A DNA stretch of 13,752 bases from Acidobacteriota bacterium (GTDB lineage: Bacteria; Acidobacteriota; Terriglobia; Terriglobales; Acidobacteriaceae): contig JAKAAZ010000084.1 in assembly GCA_021802085.1 (NCBI GenBank), positions 1-13,752 on the forward strand, given 5' to 3'. The translations under genes were made by a program, and so were the position numbers. Positions 1 through 7,802 of the stretch are shown here, in pieces (within the stretch, counting starts at the first letter, position 1; each line of letters opens with the position of its first letter). Below the pieces are notes generated by a model. It made no database searches, was not told where the DNA came from, and saw nothing but the letters and a program-made list of their open reading frames with translations.

Positions 1-1802
1 AGGTTCAGTTGCTTCCGATAGAACGCCAGTTCCGTCTCCCGTATCGAGGCAGGGAACAGATGCAGCCCCAGCAACTGATCCCACACCAGGTTGTATTTCT
101 GGCTCCACGTGCCCGGTTTATCGAATGCCAGCTTATAGTGATCGCCATCCTTGTCCATTTGCTGCCAGCTCATCGCCATCTTCCTTGCCGTTTGCAGATA
201 CTCATCCGCAATCGACGTCATTCCCAGACCCCGCGCCATCAGAGAATATGCGCCCAACCCTTCGATTGCCTTGATCGAGAGATTGGCATTGTGGGCAAGA
301 TGTCCGGCGAAGTCGTCCGTGCAGAGCTGGTTTTGAGGATCGAGCCCGTTGGCCTTCAGGTATTCCGCCCACTTGGTGAATTCCGGCCAGTATTGTTTAG
401 CCACGTGCCAGTCGTCTTCCGCCTGCCCAAGAGCGGCGCCGAGAATCAGCAGATTTCCGCTCTCTTCGATCGGCATCTGATCCACGTCGCTCTTCTCGCC
501 GCCGCCGTACAACTGTCCATTCGCCAGCGGATATTGACCTAGATCGTGCGGCGCAAACGGAAACGTCCAGCGTGGCAGGCTGGCATACTCCAGCACGGGG
601 CGTACCTGCGCTTCCAGCAATCGGGGATTCAGTAGAAGAAAGAAGGGCGAAGAGGGATACAGCACATCGACGGTGGCAATATCGCCATTGGAGAAATTCT
701 CCTTGGCAAAGAGCATCGGTTTTCCGTCCACGTCCGCCACCAGCATGTGCGCGCCAAGGGTCTGCTGATAGGCAAGCACCGCCAGTTGGGCGTAGCCAGC
801 TCCGCCCGCCTTTATCAGGTCGGCGGTGAGTTCGCGATCGTACTGCTGCCCGCGCGCTTCCAGGGAAGCATATTGTTGCTCGGACTGCGCCAGCATATCC
901 CCGACACCTTCGCCGCTACGCTGCCAGTACGGGCGCAGTTTGCGTTCCAGGTACTCGATCGCAAATCCCTGCGTGTAGGCCAGCAGAACATGACCTGCTG
1001 CGGTCTGCCCAGGGGTGCAGTTCAGCGGCAACTCGACATCCAGGTGTGCCGCTCCATCGTGCGGAGTGAGCGGCATGTCCATATCATCGGACGTTGGCAG
1101 CGTTCCCGTCTGCACAAATTTTTTCGTCGCCTCCGCGGAGGCTACCGTGGTTGCCGTTTCGGAGGTGGGCACGGCGAGATGAAAGTATCCCCAGTCAACG
1201 CGCAGGTTGTCGCCGGAGCGATTCAGTCCCTGCTGATCGCGCGAGCCGACATTCAGCACTGTAAGCCCCGTTACCTGCGAGCGTGCCCAGGTCACCTCTT
1301 CGTCGGCGGTATTGACGGCGATGAGCGGATTGACATCCAGCAGCACGCTCACCGCGTGGCTCTGCCCATCCGTGCTCGCCACTGTCCATGTCAGATAGGT
1401 GACCGGCCGCGAAAGCACATCCAGGTCCTGGGGAAAGGCGGGCGTGAAAAAGGCCAGCGTCAGGCGGATGCCGCCGCCTTCCATCGTATAGACCGTGTGG
1501 GTGGGGGCCAATGTGAGCGACGTCTGCTGGAGCGCGGGAACGTCGCGCGGCCGGTCGCCCATGTAGCGCCATGTTTTTCCGTCAATTCGGATCAATCCCG
1601 TCAGCGGCTGCGGAGTACCCGTCCAGTGGCGCGTGGGCCCATCGGTAATGTGGTCGTTCATCGACCAGATGCTGAAGTATGGATTATGGACCACGAGCGG
1701 AACCGCCGGCGGACGTTCCTGAGCGAGCACAATTGGAGCGATCACAAGCAGGCAGACGGGGAGAACCAGCAGGGACAAACGTCTCGATGAAACCAATCTC
1801 AT
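1..1802 (-). CDS. Secreted GtaA-like protein (DUF5127/DUF4965/DUF1793), 3' end outside window
   Basis: Read on the reverse strand from ATG at 1802, 600 codons are open to the window edge, so the C-terminus is missing. A GAGGAG ribosome binding site lies 9 nt upstream (1812-1817). Residues 1-27 form a signal peptide with two basic arginines, a long Leu/Val/Ile core and an ALA-like cleavage at VLA-QE, so export is expected. A beta-rich N-terminal part (about 30-310) is followed by the GtaA core: YDRELTADLIKAGG (321-334), FAKENFSNGD (365-374), YPSSPFFLL (382-390), FPFAPHDLGQYP (414-425), MPIEESGN (443-450), then an alpha-helical stretch with DKDGDHYKLAFDKPGTWSQKYN (550-571). These match the family named after Aspergillus oryzae glutaminase GtaA, which has an alpha/alpha-barrel-like core. 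Many bacterial members carry the glutaminase label without biochemical proof. Its setting among glycosidases makes a glycan or glycopeptide substrate worth considering. Family assignment is strong; the reaction is uncertain. Confidence 0.92.
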   Translation of the reverse strand, partial: MRLVSSRRLSLLVLPVCLLVIAPIVLAQERPPAVPLVVHNPYFSIWSMNDHITDGPTRHWTGTPQPLTGLIRIDGKTWRYMGDRPRDVPALQQTSLTLAPTHTVYTMEGGGIRLTLAFFTPAFPQDLDVLSRPVTYLTWTVASTDGQSHAVSVLLDVNPLIAVNTADEEVTWARSQVTGLTVLNVGSRDQQGLNRSGDNLRVDWGYFHLAVPTSETATTVASAEATKKFVQTGTLPTSDDMDMPLTPHDGAAHLDVELPLNCTPGQTAAGHVLLAYTQGFAIEYLERKLRPYWQRSGEGVGDMLAQSEQQYASLEARGQQYDRELTADLIKAGGAGYAQLAVLAYQQTLGAHMLVADVDGKPMLFAKENFSNGDIATVDVLYPSSPFFLLLNPRLLEAQVRPVLEYASLPRWTFPFAPHDLGQYPLANGQLYGGGEKSDVDQMPIEESGNLLILGAALGQAEDDWHVAKQYWPEFTKWAEYLKANGLDPQNQLCTDDFAGHLAHNANLSIKAIEGLGAYSLMARGLGMTSIADEYLQTARKMAMSWQQMDKDGDHYKLAFDKPGTWSQKYNLVWDQLLGLHLFPASIRETELAFYRKQLN

Positions 1803-1814
1803 TGCAAGTCGCTC

Positions 1815-1852
1815 CTCAGATCACTGATATGTCCGTAAGTTGTCAGTATGTC
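1815..1852. promoter_or_regulatory. Tandem GACATA-type repeats in the divergent gap, possible operator
   Basis: The 154-bp gap between the two divergent genes (1803-1956) carries TATGTC at 1828-1833 and again at 1847-1852, a 19-bp period, with a further TGTC at 1841-1844. On the reverse strand this reads GACATA, TGACA, GACATA. The short arms ACTGA (1824-1828) and TCAGT (1843-1847) also face each other. The cluster sits just upstream of the ribosome binding site of the minus-strand gene, a plausible repressor position. No convincing -35/-10 pair was found for either gene, so the regulatory role is only suggested. Confidence 0.2.
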
Positions 1853-1956
1853 ACTCCATCAAAGATTGCGAAACTCCTGCTTCCGGTCGGAGATGGGCAA
1901 CGCGAGCACCCTCAATTTACTTTCGCACTGAGAAAGACCAACGATGGTGAGTTACA

Positions 1957-4197
1957 TTGAGTATGATCGTCGTTCACCTTAATAATCGGGAGCTGCTGGT
2001 GGCACCGAATCGTTCCTTTCGCATTGCTGCATTTATCGTGGCCGCAGCCGGATTTTTTCCGCAGGCGGCGCTTGCCGCCACTGCTGGCAGCTCTCCGGCC
2101 CGCACGGCGCTACAGGAGTTGGTTCCTGACCGCATCGCGCGCCAGGTGTATTTCACCCGCCTTCCCGTGGAGAACGGGAGAGATGTTTTTCGCATCTCCG
2201 GAAAGCAGGGTGCGATTGAGATTGCGGGCAGTTCCAATGTGGCCTTGCTGACAGGCTTCAACTGGTATCTGAAATATGTGGCTCATGGGCAGCTCTCCAC
2301 GAACGAAAACCAATTGGAGTTGCCGGCTGAGCTTCCTGCGCCGCCCGCGCCGATTGAAGTTCGGTCACCCTATCGATACCGCTATGCGTTCAACGAAAAC
2401 GTATCCGGCTACAGCACGCCGTATTGGCAGTTGCCACGCTGGAAACACGAGATCGATCTGCTGGCCGCGAGCGGGGCCAACACGATCATGTTAGATCGCG
2501 GAACCGACGTGGTGCTGTACGAGACCTTCCTGGATTTTGGCTACACCGATCGGCAAATTCGCGCCTGGTTCACGTTGCCGGCGCACCTGAACTGGCAACT
2601 GATGGGAAATATGTGTTGTTTCGGAGGCCCTGTCAGCATGCAGCTTCTGGAAAAAAGAGCGGAATCGACGAAACAAATTCTTTCCTATATGCGCAGCCTG
2701 GGAATCACGCCTGTGTTGCCGGGTTATTACGGTCTGGTTCCCACGGGCTTCGCGCAAAAGCATCCTGAAGCGCACTTGATTCCGCAGGGTGTATGGAATG
2801 GATTTGCCCGGCCGGACTGGCTGGATCCGCGCGACCCCATGTTTGCGAAGATTGCAGCAGATTTTTATCGCCATCAACGCGAACTCTTTGGAGACACATC
2901 CATCTACACCATGGAAGTATTTCAGGAAGGTGGCACCCCGGGCGACGTTCCTGTGGGTGCCGGCTCGGTGGCCGTTCAACGTTCTTTGGAAGCGGCCCAT
3001 CCCGGCGCTTACTGGATGATGCTGGCATGGCAGGAGAATCCAAAGCCGGCCCTGATCGATGCCGTCGATCGCAGCAAGCTGATGATCGTGGATGAAAAAC
3101 TGAACAGCGATCTGCATCATGATCCCGAAACGGAGTACAAAGGCTCTCCTTATCTGTACAGTGCGATCTGGGATTTTGGCGGACGCAACACGCTCGGCGC
3201 GCACTTGCATGCCTACGCGGCGCGGATACCGAAGTTCGGCATGGCGCCGGGAAGCCATATGCAAGGCATCGCTTTCTACAATGAGGGGCTGGATACGGAC
3301 CCCGCCGCGTTCGCATTCTTCATGGAAATGGCCTGGCACACGAAGCCGGTGGACGTGCCGAAATGGTTTTCCGCGTATGCCACACGCCGCTATGGAGGGG
3401 CCGATCTTCACGCCGACCGCGCCTGGCAAATCCTTGTGAACAGCATCTACCATATGCCCGCCGATAAGGAGGCGGCGCAGGAATCCTTGTTTAACCTCCG
3501 ACCCGATTTCGCCGTGAAGCCGGATTGGGGCGGAGCCCATATCCCCTACAATCCTGCGGAATTTGAGCAAGCTCTGCCAGAACTGCTGGCTGTCGCCCCG
3601 AAACTGCGTGCAACCCCAACGTACCAATATGATCTGGTGAATATCACACGTCAGATATTGGACAACCGGGGCCATGCGCTGTTCCTCGAGATCAAGGCCG
3701 CGTATGACGCCAAAGATCAAGCACGGTTCACCTCGTTGACGCAGGAATGGCTTCATCTGATGCGGGACGAGGATGGCCTGGTGGCCACGAATCAGTGGTT
3801 TCTGTTAGGACCATGGCTGCAAACGCCGAAGTCGTGGGCCAGTAATCCCGCCGAAGAAAAGGCATTGGAATACGATGCGCGTTCGCTTCTGACCACGTGG
3901 GGAGATCGGGAAGCCAGCCAACATCTTCACGATTATGCGAACAAGGATTGGTCTGGGTTGGTCGGCACCCTCTACTATCAGCGCTGGAAGCTTTTTTTCG
4001 ACAGCCTCGATACTGCAACGAAGACGAAAACCGAACCGAAATCAATCGACTGGTTTGCGGTAGAGGACGCATGGAACCGTCAGCCAGATCGATTCCAGCT
4101 AACTCCCCGCGGAGATGCGTATTCGCAAGCCTTGGCGATCTACAAAGAATTGAGATCCGAGCCAGTCGATTGGAGCAAGGTGAATTATATTCACTGA
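1957..4197 (+). CDS. Secreted GH89 alpha-N-acetylglucosaminidase (NAGLU-like)
   Basis: Retaining exo-glycosidase predicted to remove terminal alpha-linked N-acetylglucosamine. The 746-residue product is close to human NAGLU (743) and follows its motif order. YRYAFNENVSGYSTPYW (141-157) opens the catalytic barrel, then WKHEIDLLAASGAN (162-175), GNMCCFGGP (217-225), GITPVLPGYYG (249-259), YTMEVFQEGG (317-326), WDFGGRNTLGAH (405-416) and GSHMQGIAFYNEG (432-444). Glu324 and Glu443 align with the human catalytic Glu316 and Glu446. The C-terminal all-alpha region keeps YDLVNITRQ, FLLGPWL and DYANKDWSGL-type motifs. A signal peptide, RSFRIAAFIVAAAGFFPQAALA, ends near residue 40. The start is unsettled: TTG at 1957 has GGTGAG 5 nt upstream, ATG at 1963 is in frame, and GTG at 1999 has CGGGAG 6 nt upstream and gives a more usual signal peptide (15 residues removed). 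Divergent from the GtaA-like gene, suggesting shared control. Confidence 0.95.
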   Translation: MSMIVVHLNNRELLVAPNRSFRIAAFIVAAAGFFPQAALAATAGSSPARTALQELVPDRIARQVYFTRLPVENGRDVFRISGKQGAIEIAGSSNVALLTGFNWYLKYVAHGQLSTNENQLELPAELPAPPAPIEVRSPYRYRYAFNENVSGYSTPYWQLPRWKHEIDLLAASGANTIMLDRGTDVVLYETFLDFGYTDRQIRAWFTLPAHLNWQLMGNMCCFGGPVSMQLLEKRAESTKQILSYMRSLGITPVLPGYYGLVPTGFAQKHPEAHLIPQGVWNGFARPDWLDPRDPMFAKIAADFYRHQRELFGDTSIYTMEVFQEGGTPGDVPVGAGSVAVQRSLEAAHPGAYWMMLAWQENPKPALIDAVDRSKLMIVDEKLNSDLHHDPETEYKGSPYLYSAIWDFGGRNTLGAHLHAYAARIPKFGMAPGSHMQGIAFYNEGLDTDPAAFAFFMEMAWHTKPVDVPKWFSAYATRRYGGADLHADRAWQILVNSIYHMPADKEAAQESLFNLRPDFAVKPDWGGAHIPYNPAEFEQALPELLAVAPKLRATPTYQYDLVNITRQILDNRGHALFLEIKAAYDAKDQARFTSLTQEWLHLMRDEDGLVATNQWFLLGPWLQTPKSWASNPAEEKALEYDARSLLTTWGDREASQHLHDYANKDWSGLVGTLYYQRWKLFFDSLDTATKTKTEPKSIDWFAVEDAWNRQPDRFQLTPRGDAYSQALAIYKELRSEPVDWSKVNYIH

Positions 4198-4456
4198 CCC
4201 AGTTGCGGCAGAGCTCGATGAGAATCCAGGGTTCGTTCCTATAGCGCCGTTCGCAATTCATGGGAACCATGTGTCTATCCGTTGCGGAGTAGTCGTGCTG
4301 AAAACTGGTGCGATCTATCCCCTATGGTCTCGAAGACCGCCTCCACGACTTGCGTCTCAAGCCCTGAAGCAACTCGCGCCGGCAGCAAAATCGTGGCTTC
4401 CGCGCTGGGCTGGCGGATGTTGAAAAAGTTTCGCATGTGTATGACTTCTAGGGGGC

Positions 4457-4462
4457 TATAAT
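4457..4462 (+). promoter_or_regulatory. Candidate -10 box (TATAAT) for the lipoprotein gene
   Basis: A perfect TATAAT lies 167 bp before the lipoprotein start codon. No good -35 hexamer is seen at 16-18 bp upstream (the sequence there is around GCATGTG), so this could need an activator, use an atypical -35, or be chance. If used, transcription would begin near 4469, just ahead of the hairpin at 4476-4503. Confidence 0.3.
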
Positions 4463-4475
4463 CATCGGTGGCAAA

Positions 4476-4506
4476 ATGCAGGCGGATACTGGGCCGCCTG
4501 CGTATC
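4476..4506 (+). promoter_or_regulatory. Overlapping alternative hairpins in the leader of the lipoprotein gene
   Basis: GCAGGCGG (4478-4485) and CCGCCTGC (4494-4501) form a perfect 8-bp stem with an 8-nt loop, extendable by one G-U and one A-U pair. Overlapping it, GGATAC (4484-4489) can instead pair with GTATCC (4502-4507). The two structures share bases and exclude each other. No U-run follows, so a simple intrinsic terminator is unlikely. It could be a 5' stabilising stem, an attenuator-like switch or a protein site; none is proven. Confidence 0.35.
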
Positions 4507-4629
4507 CATAGGTATGCAACCATTCGGTAGCTCTGTGCCCGGTACTCAGCTACTGCTATCCTGCGGCCGACGAAGATAGGCCTCTTCGCCCGTGGAACAA
4601 CTAGAACAGGCAGTAATTGGAGGATCTCG

Positions 4630-5274
4630 ATGAGCACGTTGCTCAAACATTCTGCGGTAAGTGCAATGGCCGTTGCAGTGCTGCTTCTTGCGGGCTGCTC
4701 GCAATCCACCACCCAGCCCTCAGTCACCAATCAGGCGGCGTCGGCAGCCAAGCCCGCGGGACCTCCGCAACTCGTGCCTGCCAAGACGGCGTTTTGGCCG
4801 ATGTATACGTCCGCCCACAACTGGGCTCCGGATGTTATAACGCTACAGGTCACAGCGAAGGAAGTCCCCGGATTTAAGAACGAAGCCGGAAAAGCGGCAA
4901 TGTGGCAGGTTGCGTTTGCTTCGCCCAGCCTGCGTGAGTATCGAATTTACTCGTACTCCATCGCAGCGGTGCCGCCGGACATTTTCAAGGGCGTGGATGC
5001 AGGGCTGGCATTGCCTTGGGGAGGTATAACGCGCAACGCGATGCCGGTCGACCTTTCTCTGTTCAACACCGATTCGGATGCCGCATACCAAGCAGCGGCA
5101 GCGGATGCCGCGGATTGGCTGAAGAAAAATCCAGACAAGAGTCTAGCCTTGTTTCAACTTGGGGACACATATAAGTTTTCGGGGCCCGTCTGGTATCTGT
5201 TGTGGGGAAATGAGAAGTCCGGCTATGCCGCCTTCGTGGATGCCGCCAGTGGAAAGGTTCTGAAGCACAAATAG
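4630..5274 (+). CDS. Small predicted lipoprotein of unknown function
   Basis: The 214-residue product starts at an ATG with GGAGG 6 nt upstream (4619-4623). Residues 1-23 form a lipoprotein signal: a Lys/His N-region, an Ala/Val/Leu core and the lipobox LLAGC with Cys23 as the lipidated residue. Ser at +2 favours the outer membrane. A low-complexity Ser/Thr/Gln/Ala/Pro linker (24-50) leads to a mixed alpha/beta domain containing MWQVAFASPSLREYRIYSYS (91-110), a helical AAYQAAAADAADWLKKNP stretch (151-168) and a C-terminal VWYLLWGNEKSGYAAFVDAASGKVLK (187-212). That last hairpin resembles the beta-strand end of PepSY-type domains (W-V/Y...VDA.TGKVL), but the match is loose. No enzyme motif is seen. 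It lies between two glycosidase genes, convergent to the GH63 gene. A role in binding glycan or inhibiting a protease would be guesswork. Confidence 0.82.
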   Translation: MSTLLKHSAVSAMAVAVLLLAGCSQSTTQPSVTNQAASAAKPAGPPQLVPAKTAFWPMYTSAHNWAPDVITLQVTAKEVPGFKNEAGKAAMWQVAFASPSLREYRIYSYSIAAVPPDIFKGVDAGLALPWGGITRNAMPVDLSLFNTDSDAAYQAAAADAADWLKKNPDKSLALFQLGDTYKFSGPVWYLLWGNEKSGYAAFVDAASGKVLKHK

Positions 5275-5298
5275 TGAGTTACGGGTGCCACCCTCACT
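5273..5298. terminator. Hairpin overlapping the lipoprotein stop codon, possible terminator
   Basis: AGTGA (5273-5277) pairs with TCACT (5294-5298), and inside it GGGT (5283-5286) pairs with ACCC (5290-5293) across a 3-nt loop, with a small bulge. There is no T-run on either side, so intrinsic termination would be weak. It sits in the 184-bp gap between two convergent genes, where a bidirectional stop is expected. Confidence 0.28.
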
Positions 5299-5393
5299 GG
5301 GCGCTTCCATGGAAGTACTGTCTCATACCGCCTCCCACAGCGGCAACTGGGTCGATTGACTCACGACCCCTTGGGAAGCGACATCGAGAGCAC

Positions 5394-5448
5394 GGCAGCC
5401 ACTACTCGCTACGGCGCATGACCGGCGTCAATGATATCGATGGCTGCC
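5394..5448. terminator. Spaced inverted repeat downstream of the GH63 gene
   Basis: GGCAGCC (5394-5400) and GGCTGCC (5442-5448) form a perfect 7-bp inverted repeat with a 41-nt spacer, 11 bp beyond the GH63 stop codon. The long spacer and lack of a T-run make it a weak candidate, but it is the only dyad next to this gene end. Confidence 0.15.
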
Positions 5449-5458
5449 CGAGGATGGG

Positions 5459-7411
5459 TTATTCAGCATTCGCAGCGGAATCGTGCTCCTGCAGATCGAT
5501 CAGTCCCAGCAGCGCTCCCCAGTGGTAGAAGCGGTCACTGTTTGTCACGTCATCGCCGCTGCCGGTGATGGCGTTGTAGTTTTCATGCACGTGACCGTTC
5601 GCCTGCCAATCTTTCAAGAACAAATCCAGTGACTTCTGCGCTAACTCGACTCTGGCACGGTCGATGTCCGGTTCATGGTAGTTTTGCAGGCCCAGATAAA
5701 CCAGGTAATTCATCGGTCCCCAAATGCGGCCGCGCCAGTAGTTCTGATCTTTGAACACCGGATCATCTCTGGCGATTGAGGGGATCACCCACTCGCCCCA
5801 GAATTCCTTCGGATTCAGGAGATGTTCGTCGACCATGCGCCGGGCCTGCTCCGGCGTAGCTGCCCGCGCCAGCATGGGATAGAAATTGGTCGGTGAAAGC
5901 CGATAGCTGAACTGCCCCGTGCGCAGATCCTTGTTAAGAAAAATTCCCACTTTTTCACTCCACAAGGTCGCCAGAGAAGCGCGATATTTTCGAGCCCGCT
6001 TGTGCAGTTCCTCAGCCTCCGCAGTCCTGCCCAGAATTTCGGCGATCTTCGCCAAGGCGTCGCAGTCGGCAATGTACATTCCCATCAGCCCGACATCGGC
6101 GAAGGCCAGTTGATGTGTCGTTCCGTCGTAGCTTGCGCCGTCATACATCGGGCTGTTATCGAGGCCCGATTCGAGGATGGCGCCGGCACGGGTTCCGACA
6201 GACCTGTCGTCGAGATTCACCGGCTGATTCTCGCCGTCGCTACCCCACACCAGGTAACCTTGGCGGTCGCGATGTTCCGCCCACCACCGGTTCCACGTGA
6301 GCAAAGGCGCAAAGGTGTCTTCGAGTAGCCAGCGATCATGAAACTTCCGGTAGAGTCCCAGCACTGTGATCGCTCCGACGGGTGGCTCCGAGCGGTCCGC
6401 GCTCTTCCAGCCCTGACTACGCGCATAGTTCGGGACGAAGCCCTGGCGCGTCGCCTCGCGGCAGATTTCGATCGCATTCGCGTACGCCAGATCTCGGTCC
6501 CCAGTCGCGGCTAGAGTTGCGGCGAAAAACGTGTCCCAGTCGAACAGAACATAGCCGCCCCATCTGACGCTCCAAATGCGGCTCACAGGTGAAATCACCC
6601 GCCGGCCTTGTGGCTCGTAGATCGTATCCCATCCGATTACGGTCTGGATCGCATCTGCCACCGGTGCTCGACTTCCAAAGGCTGACACCGATCGGCGATA
6701 GGCCAGTCGCTCGCGCTTCAATGCACTTTGAATCTCCGCCACGGTCCGTGGCTTGCCTGTGCTCAGTCCGACCGGTGAGTTCAGGTCCGCGGAAAAGTAA
6801 GCGCCAGAAATGGGCAAGTTGACGTCAGATGTATCGATCCCGGACAAAAATATGGAGATGGTCCGATCTGGAAGTTGCGCTTCCATCCGGTCAGTTCTCT
6901 TCACGACAGTACCGGGCCGATTCCAGAGCGTCCCGGCGGAAAAGACGATTTCCGCTGGAAGATGGGAGTCTGTCGTCGACGGAAGCGGGGTCGCGAGCAA
7001 TACGAGGTCATTTCCATCATGCGCGCTCTGGATGCGGATGGCGTGGCCATGCCATAGCAACTTCAGATCGGTATAGCTGCCGTCATAGGCGTGGGGGCCG
7101 GGAATAACTCGCTCGTCATCCTTGCCCTGACGTCCGATCAATGCAGTTGGAAGAAATCTGTCCGAACCCTCCGTTCCCTGATGCTTGATTCCCACTCGGA
7201 CCGCCAGGCCTTCAGGCAGCAGGACCTGAGTGATGGCGCTGTGCGTGTCCCACGTGTTCCAACCGCGCGCCAGTCGCTGCTGCACTACTGCGTATTGCGG
7301 CGAACGCTGTGAAGCCGCCGGAGCCTGGGCGAAGCCGATAGCACACTGTGCAACCAACAGAATCAGCGGAAGGAAGCATGCACTTCCAGGATGCTCGCGG
7401 AGGATTTTCAT
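5459..7411 (-). CDS. Secreted GH63-type (MGH1-like) exo-glycosidase
   Basis: A 650-residue protein starting at ATG 7411 with GGGAGA 4 nt upstream (7416-7421). Residues 1-30 are a signal peptide ending ...AIGFAQA. The N-terminal half (about 45-240, opening with RGWNTWDTHS) is beta-rich; residues about 250-640 form an alpha/alpha-barrel. Motifs in order: WGGYVLFDWDTFFAA (284-298), GFVPNYA (324-330), ESGLDNSPMYD (414-424), NFYPMLA (509-515), YWRGRIWGPMNYLVYLGL (558-575) and HENYNAITG (609-617). Asp418 and Glu610 match the general acid and base of GH63 enzymes such as E. coli YgjK. GH63 members are inverting and act on alpha-glucosides, alpha-1,3-linked glucose of glucosylated N-glycans, or mannosylglycerate, so the linkage cannot be fixed. 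Older labels such as trehalase-like or amylo-1,6-glucosidase-like describe the same fold. It is divergent from the mannosidase operon. Confidence 0.92.
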   Translation of the reverse strand: MKILREHPGSACFLPLILLVAQCAIGFAQAPAASQRSPQYAVVQQRLARGWNTWDTHSAITQVLLPEGLAVRVGIKHQGTEGSDRFLPTALIGRQGKDDERVIPGPHAYDGSYTDLKLLWHGHAIRIQSAHDGNDLVLLATPLPSTTDSHLPAEIVFSAGTLWNRPGTVVKRTDRMEAQLPDRTISIFLSGIDTSDVNLPISGAYFSADLNSPVGLSTGKPRTVAEIQSALKRERLAYRRSVSAFGSRAPVADAIQTVIGWDTIYEPQGRRVISPVSRIWSVRWGGYVLFDWDTFFAATLAATGDRDLAYANAIEICREATRQGFVPNYARSQGWKSADRSEPPVGAITVLGLYRKFHDRWLLEDTFAPLLTWNRWWAEHRDRQGYLVWGSDGENQPVNLDDRSVGTRAGAILESGLDNSPMYDGASYDGTTHQLAFADVGLMGMYIADCDALAKIAEILGRTAEAEELHKRARKYRASLATLWSEKVGIFLNKDLRTGQFSYRLSPTNFYPMLARAATPEQARRMVDEHLLNPKEFWGEWVIPSIARDDPVFKDQNYWRGRIWGPMNYLVYLGLQNYHEPDIDRARVELAQKSLDLFLKDWQANGHVHENYNAITGSGDDVTNSDRFYHWGALLGLIDLQEHDSAANAE

Positions 7412-7494
7412 GGTATCTCCCGTATCTAGGGTTGTCGTGAAGCGTACATGGTCGAGGTGCCGGCAGGAAACAAAACTTTTGCACGAACCAGCGA

Positions 7495-7500
7495 ATTATA
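7495..7500 (-). promoter_or_regulatory. Candidate -10 box (TATAAT) for the GH63 gene
   Basis: Read on the reverse strand this is a perfect TATAAT, 83 bp upstream of the GH63 start codon. The hexamer expected 17 bp upstream is GC-rich and does not resemble TTGACA, so the site would be a weak or activated promoter. Confidence 0.3.
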
Positions 7501-7635
7501 CGAAAACGGTCGCTGTGATCGCCGCGCCCCAAACTGGATCGAATTCTCCTGCGTCGACAGAGCGAATGCAGAATGTCTTGCGATAGCAGGACAACGTAGC
7601 GACGACTGATGGCGCCCTGCAGGACAGGTTCACCC

Positions 7636-7690
7636 ACCGTGTCCACAGGTTGGAGATATGCGACGATATCCGCGACTAAGAGTGCACGGT
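7636..7690. promoter_or_regulatory. Two nearly concentric dyads upstream of the mannosidase promoter
   Basis: Inner dyad: GATAT (7655-7659) and ATATC (7666-7670) around GCGACG. Outer dyad: ACCGTG (7636-7641) and CACGGT (7685-7690). Their centres fall within half a base of each other (7662.5 and 7663). This is 110-170 bp upstream of the -35 box of the mannosidase promoter, a reasonable activator position, but the arms are short and no regulator family can be named. Confidence 0.2.
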
Positions 7691-7802
7691 AATCCTACGC
7701 GTCGTCGCGCAAGCACCCGTATTTGCAGCGATTTTAGCGCCTTTCAGTCTATGGGGGCGGCAGCACCGTGGTGCAACGCGCGGCGCAGTTTCTGGGCCGA
7801 CC

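Larger units (their letters stand above)
4198..4629. other. 432-bp intergenic region, no convincing gene
   Basis: No reading frame here has a usable ribosome binding site plus recognisable protein. A 53-codon minus-strand frame (4436 to 4275) and a 46-codon plus frame from ATG 4324 are the best of a poor set. No strong terminator follows the GH89 gene; only a short dyad, GGTCTCGAAGACC (4325-4337), is seen. The right half holds a TATAAT box and overlapping hairpins, described separately, which probably belong to the lipoprotein gene. Its length argues that the lipoprotein is transcribed independently of the GH89 gene. Confidence 0.5.

Noticed and set aside
747..1790. 347-codon plus-strand open frame
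   Set aside because: Antisense to the GtaA-like gene, which has a signal peptide, ribosome binding site and conserved motifs; the plus-strand product is Arg/His/Gln-rich without any motif.
2491..3756. 421-codon minus-strand open frame
   Set aside because: Lies wholly opposite the GH89 gene, whose active-site motifs are unmistakable; long stop-free antisense frames are common opposite GC-rich coding sequence.
5274..5528. 85-codon frame starting with GTG at the lipoprotein stop codon
   Set aside because: No ribosome binding site, no recognisable motif, and it runs into the end of the GH63 gene on the opposite strand.
7768..7779. Inverted repeat GCACC-GT-GGTGC
   Set aside because: Arms of five bases are expected by chance in a region this size, so it is mentioned only in the intergenic entry.
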